64,000 nucleotides of DNA from Wolfiporia cocos (Eukaryota > Basidiomycota > Agaricomycetes > Polyporales > Phaeolaceae), in assembly GCA_029448655.1 (NCBI GenBank), contig JACCLO010000004.1, positions 4,650,001 through 4,714,000 on the forward strand, written 5' to 3'. The translations under genes were made by a program, and so were the position numbers. Of this stretch, positions 1-13,442 are shown piece by piece (the stretch's first letter is position 1; every line of letters starts with the position of its first letter). The notes beneath the pieces are model-generated. The model was not told where the DNA came from. It saw only the letters and a list, made by a program, of their open reading frames with translations, and did not search any database.

Positions 1-283
1 GTTTCCCTTGCATTCAGTCCAAAGCCACGCACTGAGGTAACAATGCGACAAAGTTGCGCCCGACCATCACTTAACGCTCTTGTTCAGCCAATTCGAGCTC
101 ACCAAAATGATCTACATTCTTGCATCGTTGTACAACATCGGATTTATGTAATAGTGGGATGCGAAGAGCTTCATAGCGCCAGCGAGGTACGGTCGTCGAC
201 AAAGTTTTTATTGGCGATGCGAGGTCTAAGCGAAATTGTTCCGAGCTAGCCATCCACCATCCAAAGTTATGGAGCCGGGCCGA
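1..283. other. 3' flank of atp2, window edge
   Basis: Short stretch downstream of the atp2 stop codon. I see no gene in it. It should hold the atp2 3' UTR and polyadenylation region, read on the minus strand. Confidence 0.4.
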
Positions 284-2271
<1,988 letters not shown>

Positions 2272-2734
2272 TGTCGACGACGTGTACGATGAAGGTGGAA
2301 TGACGAGACGAGACAGAGGTCGACGACACGAATAAAGTTTGCTTTCGGGCTCCGCTCTTCCCCGTGCCGGCTTGCTCCGAGCCTCGCGTTCAGTATTACG
2401 ACAGCAGTTCGCGCTCACCCTTCTCCGACTTTAGACCTAGCTAATGTACTGGAATTGTGTCTGCAAGCGTGTGGCATTGTGCAGGACTAGCAATCACCTC
2501 CTCAATTGGTTTTCTTCGCGCCGCAGAGAGACGATTCAAGCTCTGTGACGCATGTGTGACGCGACGCGCTCCGGGCAACTTCCCGCGCGGTAAATGCAAA
2601 TGGGCAAAAAATTCCTTAGGTCACTGTGTCAGACAAAATATGCCAGTCTGCACACGCACGTTTGTGCCGCAGCTTGAGCCCTAGCAGGTTTCTACTGACC
2701 ATCAACTATCTGCAATAACTGCGAGCCAGCCAAC
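2272..2734. promoter_or_regulatory. Shared divergent promoter of atp2 and ade4
   Basis: The 463 bp between the atp2 ATG (minus strand) and the first coding base of ade4 (plus strand) must contain both promoters. A CCAAT box is readable on the minus strand at 2509-2505 (ATTGG on plus), about 235 bp upstream of atp2. CCAAT-binding HAP complexes control respiratory genes in fungi, so a role here is plausible but inferred. I see no clear TATA box and no other ORF of note. Confidence 0.45.
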
Positions 2735-4698
2735 AGTGAGCTCACCAATCGCGGGTTGAGCAAGCCAGTGCTGATCTGCGCGCAGTGTGCGGGATCCTTG
2801 GTCTCCTCTACCATGATCCCAACGTCGATGCGGCTGCCGATATTTGTGAGGGTCTTTCGCTTCTTCAGCACCGAGGACAAGATGCGTGTGGCATTGTTAC
2901 ATGTGGACCCAAGGGTCGCTTCTATCAATGCAAGGCGAACGGTATGGTCAGAGATGTCTTCGACACTAACGCGCTCTCGACCTTGATCGGCGGAATGGGC
3001 ATCGGCCACGGTGCGTGTTCATCTACGCGCGAGTTGATTCGCGACCGATCTGTGCTCTAGTCCGTTACCCCACTGCCGGGAGTTCTCATCATGCCGAGGC
3101 ACAGCCATTCTACGTGAACTCGCCATACGGCATCGTCTTTGCCCATGTGAGCTCACAGTTGGATCCGTCAAATCCTTTCTGACGTCCGTTCAGAACGGTA
3201 ATCTAATCAACACTGCGTCCCTTCTACAATTTATGGACGCCACCGCACACCGCCATATCAATACTTCGTCAGACTCCGAACTTCTGCTCAACATCTTCGC
3301 GGACAACCTACAGAAGACCGGCAAGTTCCGCATCAATGAGGAGGATATCTTCACTGCAATCGGCGGACTCATGGAGCAGTGTAAGGGCGCGTATGCATGT
3401 GTTGCGATGCTTGCCGGGTTTGGAATCATTGCGTTCCGCGACCCTAATGGCATCCGGCCTGTCGGTATGGCGTCGCGCAAGGCTCAAGGCTCTGACCCCG
3501 GTAGAGACTACCTATTTGCTAGCGAGAGCGTCGTTGCGGATGCCAGCGGCTTCGGCGACTGGGAAGATGTCAAGCCCGGTATGTGGCTGACTGAGTGACA
3601 GCTTCAACGTAACTCCTGAGCGTTCATATAGGCGAGGCGGTCATTATTACACGCAACAGCGTTACACGTCGAATTGTTTCTCAACCGGCTCCGTTCGCGC
3701 CGGACATCTTTGAGTATGTCTACTTCGCACGACCAGATTCTGTCCTGGACGGCGTCAGCGTCTACCGGAGCCGTATGGCTATGGGTGACGCGTTAGCGGA
3801 GGAAGTTAAGCGCGTTTTGGATGCAAATAGTCTGTCCGTCGATGTTGTCATTCCTGTAGGCACATTGGCAGCCAGCAGGTCACGGAATGCTGAACCTCAC
3901 ACAGGTCCCTGACACATCGCGGGTAGCAGCGCTTAATCTAGCGCAGAAGCTACAACTCCCGTACCGCGAGGGTTTCATAAAAAACCGTTACGTTGGGCGG
4001 ACATTTATCATGCCCGGACAGCAAATGCGGTACGTCCTTCCATGCAACACTCGACAAATGACATAACGGTCGGTTTCAGCCGCAAGAATGTACGCCGCAA
4101 ACTCAACGCAATGGCCCTCGAGTTCGCCAACAAGAACGTTCTCATTGTAGACGGTACATAGGCTGTATGTTATCTTCAGAATCTATCTGACTGGTTCGCA
4201 GACTCCATTGTACGAGGCACAACCTCAAAGGAGATCATTCAAATGGCGAAAGACGTTGGCGCGAAGAAAGTGATCGTCGCCAGCTGTGCTCCGCCAATCC
4301 GATATTCCAACGTCTACGGGATTGACATGCCGTCACGCTCCGAGCTCGTCGCACACAACCGCGACACCGCTTCAATAGCACAAACCATTGGAGCTGATTT
4401 GGTCATTTTTCAAACACTTCCCGACCTCATCGCCTCCGTGCGCCAGTTCAACCCATCCATCACCAAGTTCGACTGTTCAGTGTTCACTGGCGAGTATGTC
4501 ACGGGTGGTGTCGATGAGCAATATCTGTCCCGATTAGAGAAGATCCGTGCAGACAACACCAACGCTGTCCGGCCAAACGGCATCGCTGGAGGAGCGGACG
4601 TTGTACAAGAAAGTAGAGAGCTCGCTCTTGGCTGCAGTGGACCAATGAACGGTGCCGATGATACTATAGGTCTGCATAATAGCTGGAAGTTGAGCTAG
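2735..4698 (+). CDS. ADE4: Amidophosphoribosyltransferase (purine synthesis step 1)
   Basis: Glutamine PRPP amidotransferase makes 5-phosphoribosylamine from PRPP and glutamine, the committed step of cytosolic de novo purine synthesis. The spliced protein opens with MCGILGL, whose Cys2 becomes the N-terminal nucleophile after Met removal. [15 protein letters not shown] follows, and the PRPP-binding loop [17 protein letters not shown] (about 4140-4240) is split by an intron inside the Asp-Asp pair. No in-frame ATG precedes Cys in the genomic frame: the codon there is GTG at 2785-2787. A 50-nt intron at 2736-2785 (donor GTGAGC, acceptor GCGCAG, branch-like CTGAT) joins A2735 to TG at 2786-2787 and creates ATG. 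At least six further short introns follow, including near 3013, 3150, 3580, 3856, 4030 and 4153. The C-terminal tail is unconserved. The gene diverges from atp2. Confidence 0.95.
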
Positions 4699-4873
4699 TG
4701 CTTGTTGTAATGATATTAGATGCATCGATATGTTTTCGCGCAGGCAGATGTACAGACGTTGTCGCGTTCGCATGATATCGCAAGGGAAGCCCGTGCAGAG
4801 TGTATGTAACATTGTGAATCCGGCAAAAGAAAAGTTATGACGACTTCACGGATCTTTGCCAAACATAAAACCT

Positions 4874-4944
4874 ACCGACGACGGGGATCGAACCCGCAAC
4901 CCCCACCTTAGGAAGGTGATGCGCTACCGTTGCGCCACGACGGC
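4874..4944 (-). tRNA. tRNA-Arg (anticodon CCT)
   Basis: A 71-nt cloverleaf folds on the minus strand. The 7-bp acceptor stem pairs GCCGTCG with CGTCGGT, and the D stem pairs GCGC with GCGC. The anticodon stem pairs TCACC with GGTGG around the loop TTCCTAA, giving anticodon CCT, which reads AGG (Arg). The variable loop has 5 nt, and the T stem pairs GCGGG with CCCGT around the loop TTCGATC. There is no intron. An internal B box (GGTTCGATCCC) and a downstream T run at 4870-4867 on the minus strand fit RNA polymerase III initiation and termination. The CCA end is not encoded. Confidence 0.95.
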
Positions 4945-7900
4945 TTGCCTCGTGCCTTTTTTCAATGCTATATATATTGCTCATATTTCGAATGTTTCCA
5001 CTTCTTCGACTTCCGACTCTGATCAGTGCGCTACAGTGCCAAGGTAGGCTCATAAACCAGCCTCTCGAGGAAGACAGTCGTTCCTACCTTAAAGAGGCTG
5101 AGATCATGGTGGAAGGTCCACAGGGGAGGTCCTCCCGTGGGAAAGCGGATCTTGAATATGCCGACGGCTCGTCGGGTTCCAAGGGCGCATCTCAGATCTT
5201 CAAGCCAGAGACTGCTTTTTCAACTAATCCGGACGAGGGATCGTCTATTCGTAGCCATGAAAAATGGTTTCTGGCATAGATGGCAATACAGATGTTTCAC
5301 AGCCCTCACATGCATGCTCGACAATACACCCGACTCCTGAAGCACTCCCAGTGGGAGTCAATGATGCTACTGTGGTGCATTATTCCAACGCATATGGATC
5401 ATGCCACATGCCGCATTTCTCAACATCTGCGGAGGCATTTGATGCTCGACGTCGAACGCAATCAGGTCCTGCACCCTTCGCTACCGCAGATTTTGTGGAC
5501 CGAAGAGGTCCGCCTGTGGTTAACCTCAGGAGTCATACACATCAGTGCGCACATCCATACCCCAGCTCACATGCATACTCCCCTGTATGCGCGGGGACTT
5601 TTTGGCGCAGTATTATGTCGAGCCATTCTAGAGACGCAAAGGAAGGATTATTCATTATAGCGTATTTTGAATGACAGTATGCATTAAGCTGCAGATACAA
5701 CAAATGCCGCAGGGCTAAGGGTGTGCGGCGGCGAACGTCTAGTCGCGTCGGTGGCTGGCGATCTCGATGCTCGATCTAATCTGTTTTGGCTGAGGGCCGT
5801 CGGCATGCTTCTTGACATCGCTATTCCCACGGGGGGACCTCCCCTACGACCCCCGGGCTATGATCCTAGACTAGTGCTAAGGGTGTGGAAAACCATAAGG
5901 CGATGCGACTTCTAGGAAGCATGCAGTAAAGTGTAGATCCTTTGTAATTCTTATCGTAACGGCGCACAACGCCTGTTATAGACATACCTGGGCTGTTATT
6001 CTTTGTGCAAAGCAGAATATCTCTGATGTATTTGATGCAGCCAGTATGACCGTTTATTATGAAACGTGAGCGACCACACTGATGTGATAGACCCCTCCGG
6101 CAGCGCAATGATGCATCTTAGTATAAGCCAGGACAATAGCACCGGTCACCCCAGCGCAGCTCATGATAAGCAGGAAAGAATGCCTTGAGTGCCGGTCAAC
6201 GCGTAGCGGCGAGGGTGACAAGATGATCGGTCTTTCCGCAGAATGTTTCCTCAAGCGTGAGGGTCAACAATCCCCGCGGGAGAACATCGGAAACCGAGAG
6301 GATCATCGATGGAAGGCACTATTGTACGTTTCATTTTTGTGGTTGCCAGGACAAAACAGAGAAGTATTCACTGTGACGGAGTGATGTCCCTGGCATGATT
6401 GTTGCTGCAGGACTGCTGGATGGTAGCCTTGTCCGCGTGAGGGGCGCCGGTACCGGCCAAGACAACGGCCCATGCTACGGAGTATTTTGCGGTTCGTTCC
6501 GCCTGAGATGCAGGCGGCACGATTTGCAATTCCGGAGCAAACGTTGATGCAACTTTGTCATCTTGGAAGCAGTTATGATCAGATGCGTGGTCCGAATGAA
6601 ATCATACACTGTACGGCAAAGAGCTTGTGGGCCTTGTTCCAGGATACAGTGATACGGCACGGAGTATCAGCTGCACCGGTAATTGCGAATATGGGAATGG
6701 AAATCGCACGCAGGAGCGCTGAACTGACACAATGAGCATCGACCCAACATGGTAGATCTAAAGGAGCGACATGTTATGTCTGCAGGTTCAAGTAAGTCAC
6801 CGATCCATGACAAACCGTCTCTGTGTTGCATTCAAGGTTCCAAAGATAGTGAGAAAGACCGAGGCTATGGAACCAACAGAGTCCCAGCATTGCTCATCAT
6901 ACGAGTGGTAGACAGATAAGCACCACGAGGGAGATGATGGTTGCGGTGCTAAAGCCATCTTCTGGAGCTGACAGAGTGCGTTCAGTCGATTTGCTTAGTC
7001 GCCTGCTAGTTGATTAATTACCAGTACGCACGGCCACATCAAGGGTAGTGTCTGAAGAGCTAAGCGATATCATCCGTGGTTCTTCTCCATACCAATCCGA
7101 CGAACCAGGGTGCTCAGCGGATCTCGCCGCCCGTGTGTACCTGAGGAGCGCGGGATATAATTTGGCATACCGGTTTCTAGGAGCTGATGTTCAAAAACTA
7201 GACTGGCGATACTTTGCTTGACGGATGAGCATTTCAGAGATGTGCTAGAAGGTGTTCAGCCCATTCTGCGATGGACATCACACTTCCCAGGGAAGAAAAA
7301 GATAAATTCTGACCATCTGTCTTCTCACAACACATTGGCAGCGAAGATGACTAACTTACCAATCCTCAGAGTTTCGCAATTTTCGATAAAGGGCATGGCT
7401 GCGACTTGCCTAATTTTCGAATCTCTTTGTAAGCATCAATATGGTAATCCGAATCATCGACCACAGCAAATGACACCTCCTACAAGTGTCTCGCACCGAA
7501 GTAAGCACGAGCGAAAATTACAAAGTCGATGAGCCGAGGACTTCTCTGATCTGCCAGACACACAGCATATCATTATGGAACATCTGCTTCGTACGGTCAA
7601 GTTATCCGATGAATTGCATCGTCTGCGACTGCGAGTCGGTGCGAAGTTGCCGCGGGACAGCTGGACCCGGGTTTGAAAGCGAATCAACGTCAGTCGTGTG
7701 GTGTGCGGAGCTCGTTGAAACACACCGAGGATTCCGCAGGTGGTGAGCGTTGATTTCCTCTGTCTTTGACTCCCCAGCTGCCGGCATTCCTCGATGGCCG
7801 GTTGGTCCGTTCACTTAGGCCGGCGTTGTTTGTAGCCCCACGACTCGCGATTTATCACAAGAAACTGGTCGGTAGTCGTTCCCGTGGATCCCGTCCAGAC

Positions 7901-8214
7901 ATCGATTCTCGTGGTAACATGCAGCGGAACGGACACATGCACTGGAACGCATCGCATCTGATGTCAGCGGCGTGCAGGCGCGTCGGGTACAGCCAGCGCG
8001 CCGATCGCATAGGCATAGCCGCAAATCGTTGGGCGCTAATATGCGCACCGCGTCGCTCGTGCTGTGCTGCGCCACGTTACGTCCCGCCTTGGCGCCTTGG
8101 CATTGGGGGCATTACGTAATATGAGGCTATGTCGTTCACTCAGGCCGGTACTCCGCCGTGGAAGGCAATGAGGACCGGAGAGCGAAGCGAATATCGCAAC
8201 TCCTCTTCTCAACC
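4945..8214. other. Gene-poor region with possible decayed coding remnants
   Basis: No intact gene is recognisable in these 3.3 kb. An open stretch on the plus strand (5106-5279, shifting frame near 5270 and continuing to 5674) has a Ser/Pro-rich composition like coding sequence but matches no family I know. On the minus strand, several short hydrophobic stretches occur in order: about 6990-6910 (SLVVLICLPLV), 6890-6850 (SVFLTIFGTLN), 6720-6670 (AISIPIFAITGAAD) and 6170-6060 (GVTGAIVLAY). They are broken by stops. They could be remains of a membrane transporter, but this is a guess. A 12-bp direct repeat (GCTAAGGGTGTG) occurs near 5713 and 5877. Confidence 0.3.
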
Positions 8215-10452
8215 ATGCCCAGCATCAGTGACAGGACCCCCCTCCTCGAAAATGGCAATGGAATTAACCATGAGCACCGGTCATTCAGCATTCGAGTTAT
8301 CAGCATGCTCAAACCCGAAGACCAGCCGTCTTGGTTGGCTTCGTATCGTTTTTTCTTCCTAGGTTCCTGGTTGAATGTCCTCCTAGTATTCGTGATATTA
8401 AGTTTCTTATCTCACGTCATGGATTGGGATGCCCCCCTTCGTTTCGCATTTAGTTTTTTGGCGATTATGCCACTAGCAGCTGTGCGCCGCATCTCATTAT
8501 CTGATAGCAGCCGCGAGCTTACGTCCGCTCCGTACAGTTGCTGGGAACAGCTACCGATCAGATGTCCTTGCAATTAGGTCAAACTCTTGCCGGTCTTTTG
8601 AATGCGTCCTTTGGAAATGCTGTCGAAATTATCGTCGGTATTGCCGCGTTGCTTCAGGGTGATGCTGAGATCGTGTCTAGCTGAAACAGTCGGCTGACTA
8701 TGATTGAATAGGGGAATTGCGTCTTGTCCAGACCTCGGTATACAATCTTTGTGCGGTGACGTTACATTCCTGACCAGGTTCCAGATGCTGGGCTCCATCC
8801 TCTCCAACCTTCTGCTGGTGTTAGGATGTTCTTTCCTTGCCGGTAAATCCTCGAAGCAACCTCAGCATAATGACTGATTGGCGCTAATTAACAATACCCC
8901 TCTTAGGTGGCCTAATTAAAGACGGCGAATTTAACGATACTGGCGCACAGGCGTGAGTGTTGTGTACTTCTCGGTTTCGAAATTTATCGAGCTTTGTGGT
9001 ATCATAGAGCGAGTTCGGTATGTGTGGCAAGGAGTCTCACTGCATGGTCTCGGCGTTGACGCATTGGCCAGCTCATGACCCTGGCGTGTATCAGTAAGTT
9101 GCTAATCGTATAGACCCACCGTATTCTCATTTGTATGCAGCTCTGGTCATCCCGGCTGCATATCACAGCGCTCGGAGTCATAGCGACTCCTCGAAATTGG
9201 GCGCGCACAACCTCTACGCTTCTCAGATTGATGAATCTACAGGCATTGGTCGAGAAGGTGAAGCTGGCCTGCGGACCATATCTCGCGGAACGGCGATAAT
9301 ACTCCTCTTCGTCTATATCGCCTACTTAATATTCCAGGTCAGCGTTACGAATGTGCGGAAGAGTCGATCGGTTCTGATGACTGGCTTTAAATAAAGCTCA
9401 AGACGCATGCGAAGTTGTTTGAGAAACAGCAACATACACAGTCCGTATTCGAGGTGGAAGGACAACAATATACGCCACCAGAGCCCGAGGCTGAAGAAGA
9501 ACAACGAATGAATGTCCCGGCTGCCGCATCAGCGTAGGGTCTTCTTAGTTACTGGCTGAGAACATGCTTATGGGTTCGCCTTGCAGGCTCCTGCTAGTAA
9601 CGGTTGTCACTTCTTTTTGCGCCGATTACCGTGAGATACACCGCCGGTAGCCATAATCTACATTGCTGATGTAACAATCTCAGTTGTCGCCTCTATAGAA
9701 GAGACAGCCGAGCGCTTCCACATTCCAAAAGCGTTCATTGGTGCCATCCTGCTGCCCATCGTGGTAAGTTCATAATCTGCATATATGCGCCTTTTCACTG
9801 ACGGCGCATACTAGGCAAACGCTGCTGAACATGTCACTTCGGTCTGGATGGCGCGCAAGGACAAGATGGAACTCACCATTGGTATCTGCGTCGGCAGCTC
9901 AATTGTGAGTGACTGTAGGCGCTTCGTTCACGCCAATACTAACTTTTCGCTGATCGTAGCAAATCTCTACATTCGTTGTGCCTCTACTAGTGATCGTCGG
10001 CTGGATGTCAGTGTACAGTTTGCAGACGGTACACACAACACACGCTAACAGGGATCTGACAGCACACATCACAACCTCACCTTGTTCTTCTCCGACTTCG
10101 AGGTAAGCTGCTAATCCTTTAACATCCCACCTTGCACACGTAATGTGTGATGCACACAGACGATCGTTTTGTTCGTCTCAGTCCTGCTGGTGCAGTTCCT
10201 CATCCAGTACGTACGCCCATGCCGCTCATCATAACTGGTTTTGACACATATACAGGGACGGTAAATCCAACTACATGGAGGGCCTCATGTAGGTTCAGGT
10301 TGCGTTTTTCAGCACAATCGCTGATTGCTTACTCCTCTTAGGCTCATCACGTTGTATCTGGTAATCGGCATATCTTGTCTGTAGTCTCTCTTTTTCCCCG
10401 ATCGTACTATTACTTACGTCGCGTACTAGTCTGGGTGGCTCCAGATGCGTAA
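8215..10452 (+). CDS. VCX1: Vacuolar Ca2+/H+ exchanger (CAX/VCX1 family)
   Basis: Cation/proton antiporter of the CaCA superfamily, expected in the vacuolar membrane, moving Ca2+ into the vacuole in exchange for H+. The first ATG in a good context is at 8215 (MPSISDRTPLLE). Both family signature repeats are present: GNAVEIIVG near 8612-8640 and ANAAEHVTSVW near 9815-9850. Multiple membrane segments lie between, with an acidic Glu-rich loop (EPEAEEEQ) before the second half. The C terminus reads FWVAPDA and stops at 10450-10452. Reading through the family alignment needs about a dozen short introns. One exon is only 10 nt (9008-9017): it completes an Ala codon and encodes Ala-Ser-Ser before LMTLAC. 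Some donors are weak (GTCTAG near 8653, GTCTGT near 10378), so boundaries there are less certain. Confidence 0.93.
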
Positions 10453-10957
10453 CATCGTCCAGAGAGCCTCAACAATGCGCAATCACCTCCCTTATCATGA
10501 AATACGCGCTCTTTCACACGCCTTCCTCTTCTAATCATTGAACAGCTTGCGATTCTGGGAAGATGTGTCCCCTTGATTTTCATGTCAATGACCCGCCGCT
10601 TGCCGCGTCGCGCCCGCAATATTCGTACCTCTCCTTCCTGCGACTTGTGTACTTCGTTTCATATGCGGCCCCGCCCCAATGCACTCGTTTCAGCATTATA
10701 GTTCTTCAATTGAATTTTGATCGCGCCCGCACCAACATGCCACCACAATATCAAAATGCATGAATGGAAGACCGATCGTCGGGCGATCAGCTATTTTTCG
10801 CCAAGCGGACTGACAGATGTACACATCTCGGTGCACGCATCTGGATCTCGGGAGCGGTGTCAGCACTGCACCGTCGTGGTTATATCGTCAAATATGTGAG
10901 CTGTGACTAGGCATGAAGGGGAAGAGGCGAGAGGCGTCGGCGGCTTCTGAGAGACAA
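10453..10957. other. Convergent intergenic spacer
   Basis: Tail-to-tail spacer between the exchanger gene and gtr1. It presumably holds both 3' UTRs. I see no conserved ORF or RNA gene. Confidence 0.4.
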
Positions 10958-12249
10958 CTATGAGACGAGACTATCACCCTGCAGCTCTTCAAACTTCCGT
11001 CGAGCAAGTCGTATGTTCATGCGCAAAGCGGCCGTCTCTGTGTATTAGTCGATCAGTGATAGAAAAGGTTAGAAGGTAGATGTATGCGAACCAATTGTCG
11101 GGTCATGCACCACGATGAGGACATACGTGTTCTTCGTCATCTCATCTAACACCGCGGTGAATTCGTCCAGCTCCATTTCGAGCGCGTGAAACTCCTCGCG
11201 TACGCGCGAGCATGCATGCTTGAACGCTTTGATGAGCTCCGACGTGCGCTCGTATCGCGTCGGCGCGAGCCTGTGCGGGTCGTTCTCGGACGCGTCTTCG
11301 TCCGAGGTCAGCGTTGAGCCGTGCGAGAGTGCGGAGGAGGGCACACCGTTCGCCGTGTGTGAGGACAAGCTCGAATTGGTGGAAGATGAGACATGCAGGG
11401 AGCCACTAGAGGCGGTCGCCGGTGGCGGAGGGGAGGAGGTCGCGATCACGAGGAATGTTGTGCGCTCAAAGAGTATCACTTCGGTTGCGCTGCATGCGCG
11501 AGCGAGGGTAGTGAGGTGCTTGGAGAGAACGGCAGCGTTAGGTATGAGAGTGTGCACGATACTTGACCACGCCTATGATTGTGGATAAATCAACTTGGAC
11601 ACGAATGTTTGATGGACTTCGGCTGACCTTGTATAGACTCTCATCGTATATACTCGTGCCGAAGACGGTAACATCAGCACCGTGACTCGCTTCCTTAAGC
11701 TCATGCACCTTCTTCTCAAGCACTGAGGCCTTTGAGCCTCTCACCAAATCCATCTTATGCACCAGCAAGAACACCGCTGCGTCCGGGCTATACTTCTGTA
11801 GCGACGCAAGGCACTGGCCATAGTACTCCAGGTCGCGCGCCGCATTGCGCGACTCAACCTCAAACACATAAATCAGCACGCCTGCGTGCTGAAAGATGGT
11901 CGACTGCCCAGTCGTGAGGTACGAGTCCATGAACGACTCCTGGCCGCCACAGTCCCAGAGGTTCAGGATGAGGTCGCCGAGGAAGCGGACGTGGTTCTGC
12001 TCGACGTCAATCGTCGCGCCGAGGCGCGCGGTGAGTGATGCAGGATTATTCGAGCTGTGCTCATGGGTGGAATAGGCTGTGAGTGATCGGTGTGGGTGGA
12101 AATGGATCCGGTGTGATGTCACTCACAAGATGAGCGAGCGCATGGACGTCTTGCCGCTCCCCGACGCTCCCATCAGAAGCACCTGCGCCGGACTTGCTCA
12201 ACATGCTATGGCAAGCGTAATGAAGGCACAGCCATACCTTTTTCTTCAT
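10958..12249 (-). CDS. GTR1: Rag GTPase A/B homologue Gtr1
   Basis: Small GTPase that pairs with a RagC/Gtr2 partner at the vacuole and relays amino-acid sufficiency to TORC1. After MKKK, the P-loop GASGSGKTSMRS (near 12170-12140) opens the G domain. The Rag-type switch II DCGGQESFMDSY and the NKxD-equivalent HKMD follow. The C-terminal roadblock-like half begins near 11555 (HTLIPNAAVLSKHL, FERTTFLVIA). The end MNIRLARRKFEELQ comes from a last exon at about 11023-10958. The start at 12249 is the only ATG placing the P-loop at the usual distance. An insertion of about 45 residues rich in Ser, Thr and Pro (about 11425-11280) lies between the FERTTFLVIA strand and the conserved helix; the yeast protein has a much shorter linker there. 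Confidence 0.94.
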
Positions 12250-12589
12250 GGTGCGGTCTGATGCTATGAGTAAGGGAATATCAGCAGGGCCTAGTGCTCG
12301 TGTGCACTTGATTTTGTGCACTGCAAGAGCGCTCTTTGAGTCTACAGAGCAGCTAATCAGCCTCGCAATACTCTGTCGCTGCACTGGTTCCAGAAGACGA
12401 GAGTGCTCGGGGAGTAACAAAGGGCAGACATGATGGTAGTACGAGTCGATCAAGGTCAGTTACCGCATCGGCGGTACTCACAAGCGCCCGACGTACACCT
12501 TGTATTCTCAGTTTCTCCTGCTTGTAGCATTTACATGAATTCATCGGCGCAACCTGCCCTATTGTACACGTGTTTGCAATTCACTACTC
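12250..12589. other. Spacer between rib4 and gtr1 (gtr1 promoter side)
   Basis: 340 bp between two minus-strand genes. It holds the gtr1 5' region and the rib4 3' UTR. No ORF or RNA gene is supported. Confidence 0.4.
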
Positions 12590-13269
<680 letters not shown>

Positions 13270-13442
13270 CGTTACGCGACGCAAACGCAGTGCCCGACGC
13301 GCCCACTGCCATCACGCGTTATTTGTGGATGTTTTCCGATAGTGGCGGTATCAGATTTTGACAGAAGCGGATTCGATTGGCTGCCACAGTGCTCGCGATC
13401 GGCCACTCCGTCTGTTGTCTCTGGTCTGCTGAAATTTAAAAA
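13270..13442. promoter_or_regulatory. Compact divergent promoter of rib4 and srp40
   Basis: Only 173 bp separate the two start codons. A CCAAT box sits on the minus strand at 13380-13376, near the middle. An AT-rich run (AAATTTAAAAAATGG) directly precedes the srp40 ATG. Confidence 0.45.

Noticed and set aside
2785..2787. GTG as a non-standard start codon of ade4
   Set aside because: Fungal nuclear genes start at ATG almost without exception, and a consensus intron here makes an ATG in exactly the right place.
5713..5888. 12-bp direct repeats as ends of a mobile element
   Set aside because: There are no inverted ends and no transposase, and a 12-bp match over this distance may be chance.
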